14,248 nucleotides of DNA, from positions 1 through 14,248 of the forward strand of contig DGTU01000082.1 in NCBI GenBank assembly GCA_002394465.1, given 5' to 3'. The first letter of the stretch is position 1, and every line of letters starts with the position of its first letter. The notes under the pieces are model-generated. The model was not told the DNA's origin. It saw nothing but the letters and a program-made list of their open reading frames with translations, and made no database searches. The translations under genes and the position numbers were made by a program. The stretch is from Treponema sp. UBA4328 (GTDB taxonomy: Bacteria > Spirochaetota > Spirochaetia > Treponematales > Treponemataceae). Shown piece after piece: positions 1-6,313 of this stretch.

Positions 1-405
1 ATGTTCGCATATTATAAAACCCAGGGCATCAGTCTTCTTGATAAGCTGAATGAAATCTACAAAACATATGGATATACCCTTCAGACGCTGCACAGCTATG
101 AATTTGACGGCAGTGCCGGTATGAAGAAGATGCAGAACATCATGCAGTCTTTCCGTAATGACGTGAAGGATATCGCCGGCAACACAGTTGAAAGTTTTAC
201 AGACTACAGTATCGGTATTGACGGTCTGCCGAAATCCAATGTGCTGCGTTTCCGCCTGGCGTCAGAGATTATCCTGATCGCCCGTCCTTCCGGGACAGAA
301 CCGAAGCTGAAATTCTATCTTTCCATTTACGCGAAAAACCGTTCTCAGGCGAAACTGAAAGAAAAACAGGTGCTGACTGATATCGACGGACTGACAAAGA
401 TTTAA
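1..405 (+). CDS. Phosphoglucomutase/phosphomannomutase, C-terminal fragment (5' end outside window)
   Basis: This is the last 134 residues of an alpha-D-phosphohexomutase, which interconverts hexose 1- and 6-phosphates in the cytoplasm. Seen: the C-terminal phosphate-binding loop RPSGTEPKLKFY at visible residues 95-106, preceded by the typical segment YYKTQGISLLDKLNEIYK and a YGY motif. The ATG at base 1 is an internal methionine, not the start. Family members are about 450-580 residues long, so the catalytic serine loop, the metal-binding loop and most of domains 1-3 lie upstream. The stop is TAA at 403-405, and rfbA starts 21 bases later, so the two are probably co-transcribed: this enzyme would supply glucose-1-phosphate, the substrate of RfbA. 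Glucose versus mannose specificity cannot be read from this fragment. Codon use is GC-rich, like the next genes. Confidence 0.9.
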   Translation: MFAYYKTQGISLLDKLNEIYKTYGYTLQTLHSYEFDGSAGMKKMQNIMQSFRNDVKDIAGNTVESFTDYSIGIDGLPKSNVLRFRLASEIILIARPSGTEPKLKFYLSIYAKNRSQAKLKEKQVLTDIDGLTKI

Positions 406-426
406 AGAAAGGATTGAATCAATATC

Positions 427-1305
427 ATGAAAGGTATTATTCTGGCGGCAGGAAAAGGAACACGCCTTTATCCCGCCACAAAAGCGATTTCCAAACCCAT
501 GCTCCCGGTGTATGACCGTCCGATGGTGTACTATCCGATGGCTACCCTGATGAGCCTGGGGATCCGGGAAATCATGATCATTTCCTCCGCGGCGGATATC
601 GGTGGCTATAACCGCCTGTTTGGTGACGGCAGCCATCTCGGACTGGAGATGAGCTACGCGGTCCAGAACCGTCTCAGGGGGATCGCGGACGCGTTTATTA
701 TCGCCCGGGGATTTATCGGGAATGATGATGTCTGCCTCGCGCTGGGGGATAATATTTTCCTGGGAAAAGATTTTTACAACATGCTGTCAGAATTCCGTAT
801 GCCGGAAGAAGGCGCAGTGGTATTCGGGTATCCGGTCGAAGATCCGCGGGCCTTTGGGGTCGTGGAGTTTGATGAGAATTTCAATGTACTCTCTCTGGAA
901 GAAAAGCCGGAACACCCGAAGTCGAATTATATCGTTCCGGGACTGTATTTTTATGACAATGCCGTTTCCGATATCGCCGCGAACCTGATTCCTTCGGCCA
1001 GAGGGGGTCTGGAAATCACGGATGTCAATAAAGTATATCTGGAAAGGCAGCAGCTGAAAGTCAACCTGATCGATGATTCGATTGAGTGGTTTGATGCGGG
1101 TTCCGCGCAGGGCCTGCTGGTCGCGGCCAACGCGGCGGAGCGTTTTGAAAGAGAAAAAGGCGAGCTGAACTGTATCGAGGAAATCGCGTACCGAAAAGGT
1201 TTTGTGACAAAAGACCAGCTGGAAAAGCTGATGCAGCCACTGAAGAAAACCAAGTACGGCAAGCATCTCCAGGCGGTGCTGAACGGCGGCGTGCCGATGA
1301 AATAA
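427..1305 (+). CDS. rfbA: Glucose-1-phosphate thymidylyltransferase (RmlA/RfbA)
   Basis: It makes dTDP-glucose from glucose-1-phosphate and dTTP, the first step towards dTDP-L-rhamnose and related surface sugars, in the cytoplasm. The 292 residues match the usual RmlA length. Seen: the N-terminal nucleotide-binding motif GKGTRLYPATKAISKPMLPV, then PMVYYP, LALGDNIFLG (about residues 100-110), EKP (about 159-161), GLEITDVNKVYL (about 195-206) and, near the C-terminus, EEIAYRKGF and QPLKKTKYG, all RmlA hallmarks. The opening motif is LAAGKG rather than the more common LAGGxG, an odd but conservative change. The start is the ATG at 427, preceded by AGAAAGGA at 406-413. It follows the phosphohexomutase gene closely and ends before a terminator. 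No rmlB, rmlC or rmlD is nearby, so the rest of the pathway must be encoded elsewhere. Confidence 0.93.
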   Translation: MKGIILAAGKGTRLYPATKAISKPMLPVYDRPMVYYPMATLMSLGIREIMIISSAADIGGYNRLFGDGSHLGLEMSYAVQNRLRGIADAFIIARGFIGNDDVCLALGDNIFLGKDFYNMLSEFRMPEEGAVVFGYPVEDPRAFGVVEFDENFNVLSLEEKPEHPKSNYIVPGLYFYDNAVSDIAANLIPSARGGLEITDVNKVYLERQQLKVNLIDDSIEWFDAGSAQGLLVAANAAERFEREKGELNCIEEIAYRKGFVTKDQLEKLMQPLKKTKYGKHLQAVLNGGVPMK

Positions 1306-1321
1306 TTTAAACAATGAAATG

Positions 1322-1371
1322 AAAAAAGAGCAATTCCTGTTCGCTTCGTGACGGGATTGCTCTTTCTTTTT
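1322..1371. terminator. Bidirectional Rho-independent terminator between rfbA and the glycosyltransferase gene
   Basis: A 13-bp stem with one G-T wobble is formed by 1325-1337 (AAAGAGCAATTCC) and 1353-1365 (GGGATTGCTCTTT), with a 15-base loop. A T-rich run follows on the plus strand (1361-1370). The A-run at 1322-1327 gives a T-run on the minus strand. It sits between two convergent genes, so it can end transcripts from both sides. Confidence 0.85.
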
Positions 1372-1398
1372 CGCATTTTACAGCAGCAGGCTGCTGTT

Positions 1399-2532
1399 TT
1401 ACCGTCTGCCTTTATGAACAGCCAGTGCTTTCTGGTAGACGTTTTCCACATTTTCCGCGTAAATCTTCGCGGTAAACTGTGTTTCATAGATCGACCGGGC
1501 CCGGGCTCCCAGCGTGGACAGGAATGACGGATCATCCATCAGTTTCCGGAGCGCCTCCGCGAGCGCGTGGACGTCACGGGTCGGGAAAATCAGGCCGTTG
1601 ACACCGTCCTGGACAACGTAAGGATTGCCGCCGTAATCACTGGCGATGGCCGGAAGTCCCAGGGAGAATCCCTCCAGCAGTGACAGGCTGGTGGCTTCCG
1701 TACCGTAGGAAGCATTCAGCTGTACATCGAGAATACTCAGGATATCCGGGACATCCTTCCGGAATCCGGTCATCAGGATATTGTCGCTCAGCCCGAGAGC
1801 ATCAATCTGTTTCTGCACGGTTTTCAGATAGCTGTTCTCACCGGTACCGGCAAACAGGATTTTGAAATCGTAGCCCTGTTTTTTCAGGAGATGCGCGGCA
1901 TCGATGATATCCATATGGCCTTTGTAGCTGATCACACGGGCCAGGATGCCAGCGGTAAACTGACCGGGACGGATGCCGAATTCCCGGCGCAGTTTATCCC
2001 GGGTTTCCTCCGGAGGCGCGGTCAGTTTCTCAACACCGTTAAAGACCACATCGATTTTTGATGGTGAAATGCCGGCATCCGTCAGGTTGTCCGAGGCTGC
2101 CGGGCTCACGGAAATGATCCGGTCCGCGTAATGTTCGTTGATCAGTTTGTTCAGCAGTTTTCCGGGTCCCCGGCTGATCTTTTTCGGAACCGGGAAGACG
2201 GAATGCCGTGTATAGACAACCGCGCAGCCGCACCTCCTGGCAGCAATTCTACCGGAAAGAGAACCGTGTGTATGCACCAGATCCGGCTGATACTGCCGGA
2301 TGACATTCTGAAGGAGACGGATGGCGGCCCGGTCGTAAGACTGGTCAGAGATTCCGTCGATTTCAAAAACCCTGATATCCAGGGCCTGGATCCGTTCTGT
2401 GAGCAGACTGCCGGCCGGTACGATGACAGCCGCTTCAAACTTGCTGCGGTCCATGTATTTCAGATAGGTAAGAAGCGCCCGGCCGGCTCCGCCGACATTG
2501 GTATCGCTGATAATATTGAGAACTTTTTTCAT
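1399..2532 (-). CDS. Glycosyltransferase family 4 (GT-B fold)
   Basis: A 377-residue retaining glycosyltransferase of the GT4 type, probably transferring a sugar from a nucleotide-sugar donor to a cell-surface glycan or lipid-linked acceptor on the inner membrane face. Seen: the N-terminal acceptor domain opening with KKVLNIISDTNVGGAGR (glycine-rich loop near residues 14-18) and PDLVHTHG (83-90); the donor domain has GILARVISYKGH (195-206), FAGTGE (227-232) and the EX7E motif with Glu279 and Glu287, followed by GFSLGLPAIASDYGG. The start is the ATG at 2530-2532 with a purine-rich GGAAGGGA about 10 bases upstream. No signal peptide or membrane helix is evident. It is convergent with rfbA and lies about 50 bases past the hairpin that follows the Cys-rich gene; it may depend partly on read-through from there. 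Donor and acceptor cannot be assigned. Confidence 0.88.
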   Translation of the reverse strand: MKKVLNIISDTNVGGAGRALLTYLKYMDRSKFEAAVIVPAGSLLTERIQALDIRVFEIDGISDQSYDRAAIRLLQNVIRQYQPDLVHTHGSLSGRIAARRCGCAVVYTRHSVFPVPKKISRGPGKLLNKLINEHYADRIISVSPAASDNLTDAGISPSKIDVVFNGVEKLTAPPEETRDKLRREFGIRPGQFTAGILARVISYKGHMDIIDAAHLLKKQGYDFKILFAGTGENSYLKTVQKQIDALGLSDNILMTGFRKDVPDILSILDVQLNASYGTEATSLSLLEGFSLGLPAIASDYGGNPYVVQDGVNGLIFPTRDVHALAEALRKLMDDPSFLSTLGARARSIYETQFTAKIYAENVENVYQKALAVHKGRR

Positions 2533-2581
2533 CGGTTATCTGTCCCTTCCGTAGAAAATGAGAACCCGGGAATCACGTGAA

Positions 2582-2611
2582 AATAACCTGCGCGGGAGGG
2601 CGCAGGTTATT
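2582..2611 (-). terminator. Hairpin terminator downstream of the Cys-rich small gene
   Basis: A perfect 12-bp inverted repeat: AATAACCTGCGC at 2582-2593 and GCGCAGGTTATT at 2600-2611, with a 6-base loop. On the minus strand the stem ends in TTATTTTC, a short T-run. It lies 50 bases past the stop of the Cys-rich gene and 49 bases before the glycosyltransferase start. The short T-run may let some transcripts through. Confidence 0.75.
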
Positions 2612-2661
2612 CTGAAGAATTTACCGGGATTTGTGCAAATGACCGGCAGGATGCTGCCGGA

Positions 2662-2976
2662 TCAGTCGTAGCTGATTACGTCACAGGCTCCGCAGCGTAC
2701 CGCGGAAAAACCGCCGCAGGTTTCACAGGACGCGAATTTTTCACAGCTGTCATTGCAGTTCGATCCGTTTTCAAACTCATCCCTGAACTTACACCAGGTG
2801 GTGAACGATTCCAGACGGCCGGTTTCCGGTGATGTGACAGGATGTCGTTTGTCAAAATATTCGCACAGCCAGTAGCAGATTCCGCCGTTCGGTCCCGTCA
2901 GACCTTCCATGTGGTTTCCGCCAAAGTACATATCGTAAGTCTGGGCGTATTGGGCCTGATCCTTAAATTTGTCCAT
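2662..2976 (-). CDS. Small cysteine-rich protein of unknown function
   Basis: I do not recognise this 104-residue protein. Nine cysteines lie at residues 34, 38, 62, 74, 78, 84, 87, 95 and 98, giving CxxxC pairs (34/38 and 74/78) and two CxxC knuckles (84/87 and 95/98) in the C-terminal third. This spacing suggests zinc or iron-sulfur binding, or disulfides. No signal peptide or membrane helix is present, so it is probably cytoplasmic. The start at 2976 (MDKFKDQ) is preferred because GGAGG lies 5 bases upstream; the ATG four codons earlier (2988) overlaps that ribosome site and has no good one of its own. It is a single gene with its own hairpin terminator and a possible extended -10 promoter. 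Codon use agrees with its left-hand neighbours. The reading frame is well supported, the function is not. Confidence 0.7.
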   Translation of the reverse strand: MDKFKDQAQYAQTYDMYFGGNHMEGLTGPNGGICYWLCEYFDKRHPVTSPETGRLESFTTWCKFRDEFENGSNCNDSCEKFASCETCGGFSAVRCGACDVISYD

Positions 2977-2981
2977 GATAG

Positions 2982-2986
2982 CCTCC
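2982..2986 (-). promoter_or_regulatory. Ribosome binding site that sets the start of the Cys-rich gene
   Basis: GGAGG on the minus strand, 5 bases from the ATG at 2974-2976. It overlaps the region just after the upstream in-frame ATG (2986-2988), so that upstream ATG is unlikely to be the real start. Confidence 0.75.
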
Positions 2987-2988
2987 AT

Positions 2989-3221
2989 TCACTGTAAGGA
3001 ATTGTACCTTGATAACCTGCACCCGGAAAAATATCCATCGGAAATGGAACAGGTTGTCTGCGGACAGTTCCTGATCCTGTTTCAGATCCTTCAACCCGGC
3101 AGGGATGAAATGATCCGCTGTTGATATATTCTCTATTTTATACCATAAGACGGATTTATAAAAGAAAAAAGCACACAAATTATTTTTGGCACAAACATAT
3201 TCTTTTGGCAGGAAATAATTG
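2989..3221. other. Intergenic region between ilvD and the Cys-rich gene
   Basis: Together with the hairpin to its right, this forms a 351-base stretch without a convincing gene (2977-3327). The AT-rich part near 3121-3180 holds a possible minus-strand promoter. Two copies of TTTTGGCA lie at 3184-3191 and 3203-3210, which may be chance. The roughly 150 bases from about 3130 to 2977 would be a long 5' leader of the Cys-rich gene; no riboswitch or leader peptide is recognised in it. A 71-codon open frame crosses it on the minus strand but has no ribosome site or recognisable family. Confidence 0.5.
3137..3145 (-). promoter_or_regulatory. Possible extended -10 promoter for the Cys-rich gene
   Basis: On the minus strand the sequence reads TGGTATAAA, matching the extended -10 form TGnTATAAT with one mismatch. 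The expected -35 position (3160-3165, TCTTTT) is poor. It would give a leader of roughly 150 bases. Inference from sequence only. Confidence 0.4.
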
Positions 3222-3243
3222 GCCCTCCGCCGGAACGGAGGGC
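3222..3243 (-). terminator. Hairpin after ilvD, probable terminator
   Basis: An 8-bp GC-rich stem: GCCCTCCG at 3222-3229 pairs with CGGAGGGC at 3236-3243, with a 6-base loop, 85 bases past the ilvD stop. On the minus strand it is followed by CAATTATTT, a weak T-run; the plus-strand side (ATTTTAT) is better. It most likely ends the ilvD transcript. Confidence 0.5.
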
Positions 3244-3327
3244 ATTTTATACAGATTTCCGTCCGGAAAACTGACGGCGGAGTGTAATTTTAAGCGGATC
3301 AGGGATTTCGTGTATCCGTTAAAAGCC

Positions 3328-5004
3328 TCAGTCCGTGCTGAGCACCGCACCGGTATTGGCAGAAGTGACCAGCTTCGCGTAACGGGAAAGATAGCCGGTT
3401 TTTTCCTTAGGTTCCGGCAGGACAAAGGTTTCCCGTCTCTTCGCGATCTCTTCTTCGGTCAGCTGGACTTCCAGGACACGGTTCGGGATGTCGATGTGGA
3501 TCGTATCGCCGTCCTGCAGCAGACCGATCAGACCGCCGGCCATGGCTTCCGGAGAAACGTGGCCGATGGAAGCGCCTCTGGAAGCGCCGGAAAATCTGCC
3601 GTCTGTAATCAGCGCGACATCTTTGTCAAGTCCCATTCCGGCGATGGAGGAAGTCGGGGAGAGCATTTCCCTCATGCCCGGACCGCCTTTCGGACCTTCG
3701 TAGCGGATGACAATGATATCTCCCTTTTTGATCTTTTTGCCCCAGATGGCTTCCACTGCTTCTTCTTCGGAGTTGAAGAGGACCGCCGGGCCGGTGTGCT
3801 CCAGCATTTCCGGAGCGACCGCGGATTCCTTGACAACGGCTCCGTCCGGGGCCAGGTTGCCGCGCAGGATGGCCAGGCCGCCTCTGTTGCGGTATGGATT
3901 TTCAACAGGACGGATGATTTCATGGTCGAGAACCGGATGGTGGGCGATGTTTTCACCGATGGTTTTACCGGTCACGGTCATACAGTCTTTGTGGATCAGA
4001 TCCAGCTTTGTGAGTTCGTTCATGAGCGCCGGGATGCCGCCCGCGGCACCGAGCTGGTCCATATGATGGTGTCCGCTCGGGCTCAGTTTGCAGAGATTCG
4101 GTGTATGCTCGCTGATGGCGTCGAACTTGTCGAGTTCCAGCTTCAGTCCTGCTTCGTGGGCGATGGCCGGGAGATGGAGTACGGTGTTGGTGGAACCGGC
4201 CATGGCCATATCGACCGTAATCGCGTTTTCAAAAGCTTTTTCCGTCAGGATGTCCCGTGGACGGATATCGCGGCGGAGCATTTCCATGACCTGCATACCC
4301 GCCTGCTTGGCCAGACGGATCCGCTCACCACTGTCGGACAGCGCAGTACCATTGAAAGGAAGACCCATGCCGAGTACTTCCGTCAGGGAATTCATGCTGT
4401 TGGCCGTGAAGAGACCGCTGCAGGAACCGCATCCCGGACAGCAGTTCTGCGCGACCGCTTCCAGCTCGTCCGCGTCGATGTCTCCGTTCTGGAAGGAACC
4501 GACGCTTTCCATGACCGAATTGAAATCCAGAGTACGTCCGTTCAGGTGGCCCGGTCTCATCGGACCGCCGGAAACCACCACTGCCGGGATATTGAGCCTG
4601 GCCGCGGCCATGAGCATACCCGGAACGATTTTGTCACAGTTCGGAATCATAACGAGAGCGTCAAACTGGTGAGCCTTGGCAACGCACTCAACGCTGTCTG
4701 CAATCAGTTCACGAGTTACGAGAGAGTATTTCATTCCCTCGTGGCCCATTGCAATCCCGTCACAAACACCGATAGCCGGGAACTCAACCGGAGTTCCGCC
4801 AGCCATGCGGACGCCTGCCTTTACAGCCTCAGCGATGCGGTCAAGCTCGATATGACCAGGAATAAGTTCATTTTTTGCACATATAATTCCTACCATCGGC
4901 TGCTTCAGTTCTTCTGCAGTGTAGCCGGAAGCGTAGAAAAGAGAACGGTGTGGAGCGCGTGCTGTTCCAACAATTGCGTTATCAGATTTTTTAGTATTTG
5001 CCAT
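3328..5004 (-). CDS. ilvD: Dihydroxy-acid dehydratase (reading frame mosaic in codon usage)
   Basis: It dehydrates 2,3-dihydroxy-isovalerate and 2,3-dihydroxy-3-methylvalerate to the keto acids that lead to valine, isoleucine and leucine. At 558 residues it is full length for the IlvD/Edd family. Seen: NELIPGH (45-51), CDGIAMGHEGM (Cys81), NCDKIVPGM (Cys123), GCGSCSGLFTANSMNSLTE (Cys195) and the C-terminal GGPGMREM and ITDGRFSGASRG with the presumed catalytic Ser472. These fit an iron-sulfur, Mg-dependent enzyme of the NELIPGH type, likely with an oxygen-labile cluster. The ATG at 5002-5004 has AGAGG just upstream. It stands alone, with no other ilv gene nearby. Oddity: alanine codons 2-116 are 8 GCA, 8 GCT, 1 GCC and no GCG; from 133 to 235 they are 6 GCG, 4 GCC, 1 GCA and no GCT. 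The frame therefore seems to join two genomes (see findings). Confidence 0.95.
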   Translation of the reverse strand: MANTKKSDNAIVGTARAPHRSLFYASGYTAEELKQPMVGIICAKNELIPGHIELDRIAEAVKAGVRMAGGTPVEFPAIGVCDGIAMGHEGMKYSLVTRELIADSVECVAKAHQFDALVMIPNCDKIVPGMLMAAARLNIPAVVVSGGPMRPGHLNGRTLDFNSVMESVGSFQNGDIDADELEAVAQNCCPGCGSCSGLFTANSMNSLTEVLGMGLPFNGTALSDSGERIRLAKQAGMQVMEMLRRDIRPRDILTEKAFENAITVDMAMAGSTNTVLHLPAIAHEAGLKLELDKFDAISEHTPNLCKLSPSGHHHMDQLGAAGGIPALMNELTKLDLIHKDCMTVTGKTIGENIAHHPVLDHEIIRPVENPYRNRGGLAILRGNLAPDGAVVKESAVAPEMLEHTGPAVLFNSEEEAVEAIWGKKIKKGDIIVIRYEGPKGGPGMREMLSPTSSIAGMGLDKDVALITDGRFSGASRGASIGHVSPEAMAGGLIGLLQDGDTIHIDIPNRVLEVQLTEEEIAKRRETFVLPEPKEKTGYLSRYAKLVTSANTGAVLSTD

Positions 5005-5045
5005 AATGTACCTCTAAAAAAATATTTTGAAGAAACTTTCGGTTT

Positions 5046-5074
5046 ATTATACTTGTATGAAAATATTGCGTAAA
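5046..5074 (-). promoter_or_regulatory. Sigma-70-type promoter for ilvD
   Basis: On the minus strand TTTACG (5069-5074) and TATAAT (5046-5051) are separated by exactly 17 bases. The -10 is a perfect consensus match and the -35 matches at four of six positions. The expected transcript start near 5039 leaves a leader of about 35 bases with the ribosome site AGAGG before the ATG. No attenuator or T-box is visible in so short a leader. Confidence 0.7.
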
Positions 5075-5107
5075 GTGAAATAACGGAAAGGATTTATTGC
5101 ATTAAAA

Positions 5108-6301
5108 TCAATAATTGTCCCATTTAAAATCATCAAAATCCTTTATCTGCCGCTCGTAATCATTCCGGAAATATTTCTCAATGCTCCGGATTGTAAGCGG
5201 CTTTTTATTTGAATAATTCGGATTGAGGTAAAAGTATGCGTTGTAAAGCTGCTCCCTGTTCTTCGTCTCAGGACTAAAGTCATCTATAAAAATGATTCCT
5301 GCAAGATTGCGGCTTATGTCACGCACAGAAATCTGGTCAGAAATATAACCCCGCGAATATTTTCCAGCCGGCAACTTCATCCGGTTAAGTTCGATAAAAG
5401 TCCTTCTGGCAAGCGAACGGTAAAAAAGATTGTTAAAATCCCCGAAATCAACCGTTTCTTCATTAAACCACGGATTACGCACCATCGTAATCACTGAATA
5501 TTCACTGTCGAGGAGCTTGTTTCCGTAATCAAGGAATTTATATTTGTAGGCTTCTGCCATTGCATAGGGAGAATATTCCTTTACAAGGCTGATTGTATCA
5601 GAGTATTCAATCCGGAACGTAAACTTAATCCCCTTCTCTGATTCATAGTTAAGGATACGTACATTGTTTTCGACGGCCTGAACGAGGGAGCGGTAAATCC
5701 TTCTCTTTTCGTATCCGAGGTGAGCCTTGACTTCTGAATAATCAACTGAAGAAAGGTTGTCAGCCCCGATCATTACGTTTTTCTTGAGGCTCAGGACGGC
5801 ATACTCTTCAACGGCTTCAAAAACTTCATCGAGGATATTCTGATGTACGCAGTTAAAGGATTTTACGTCCGTAAATACGTCGCCGGTTTTAAGGTGAAGG
5901 CACAGGTCAATGTCGATGACTTCTTTCTGGCCGTTTAATGCCGGAACGGAAGACGGATGCTCTGTAACCGGAAGCTGATTGATATAGGTAAGGTCAAAAA
6001 AAGCAGAAAACTCTGAATAAAAATCCAGCGCGACAAGTTCAGAATAAGGACCTGCCCAGCCGGAATTCTTAGCTTCGGCAATATTCTTGACGCGCTCTGC
6101 AATGGCTTTTATCTGTTCAGGATGCATGCAGAACTTTTCATTCAGACGCCTGAGCCTCTCAACAAAATTCCTTGCAAAAAGGTTATAAGGCTTATGATTA
6201 AGAGGCGCCAGACACTTGTTCGTGTTGAATTTGTTCCTGACTTCCTTTTTTACACCGAAAATTGTCTTTATCAGTTTTTCAGCGTTTTCGACATCCGTCA
6301 T
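5108..6301 (-). CDS. Uncharacterised protein with PD-(D/E)XK nuclease-like motif
   Basis: I do not recognise a named family for this 397-residue protein. What can be seen: a helix with Glu88 (PYSELVALDFYSEF), then a predicted beta hairpin from about 127 to 149 with Asp130/Asp132 in the first strand, a KTGD turn and Asp145-Val-Lys147 in the second strand, followed by an amphipathic helix (about 155-173) and a further strand (VMIGA). That order, Glu ... Asp ... (D/E)xK, is the core arrangement of PD-(D/E)XK nucleases. The flanking regions are rich in charged and aromatic residues, with no signal peptide or membrane helix. The gene lies 12 bases downstream of the Bax-inhibitor-type gene, so the two are probably co-transcribed. 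The only strong purine tract, GGAAGGGGAAGG, lies inside the end of that gene, about 18 bases before the ATG, so initiation may be weak or coupled. No methylase or partner subunit is adjacent. Nuclease activity is an inference. Confidence 0.6.
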   Translation of the reverse strand: MTDVENAEKLIKTIFGVKKEVRNKFNTNKCLAPLNHKPYNLFARNFVERLRRLNEKFCMHPEQIKAIAERVKNIAEAKNSGWAGPYSELVALDFYSEFSAFFDLTYINQLPVTEHPSSVPALNGQKEVIDIDLCLHLKTGDVFTDVKSFNCVHQNILDEVFEAVEEYAVLSLKKNVMIGADNLSSVDYSEVKAHLGYEKRRIYRSLVQAVENNVRILNYESEKGIKFTFRIEYSDTISLVKEYSPYAMAEAYKYKFLDYGNKLLDSEYSVITMVRNPWFNEETVDFGDFNNLFYRSLARRTFIELNRMKLPAGKYSRGYISDQISVRDISRNLAGIIFIDDFSPETKNREQLYNAYFYLNPNYSNKKPLTIRSIEKYFRNDYERQIKDFDDFKWDNY

Positions 6302-6313
6302 TGCAGATAATTT

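Noticed and set aside
951..1535. Long minus-strand frames opposite rfbA (also 787-1314)
   Set aside because: They run antisense to a clearly conserved gene, cross the terminator in one case, and have no family motif.
2963..3178. A 71-codon minus-strand frame between ilvD and the Cys-rich gene
   Set aside because: It overlaps the start of the Cys-rich gene, has no ribosome binding site and starts upstream of the likely promoter -10. The translation matches nothing I recognise.
3184..3210. Two TTTTGGCA copies 19 bases apart as an operator pair or short repeat array
   Set aside because: Only two 8-base copies in AT-rich DNA downstream of ilvD, not at a promoter; chance is a sufficient explanation.
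3121..5073. A 650-codon open frame on the plus strand opposite ilvD
   Set aside because: It is the antisense shadow of a conserved gene. G/C-rich third positions of ilvD remove stop codons from this frame. The protein is low in family-like motifs, rich in His, Arg and Phe, and has no ribosome site.
5080..5108. Terminator after the nuclease-like gene
   Set aside because: Only a 5-bp AT-rich stem could be formed, without a T-run; too weak to call, so read-through into ilvD is possible.
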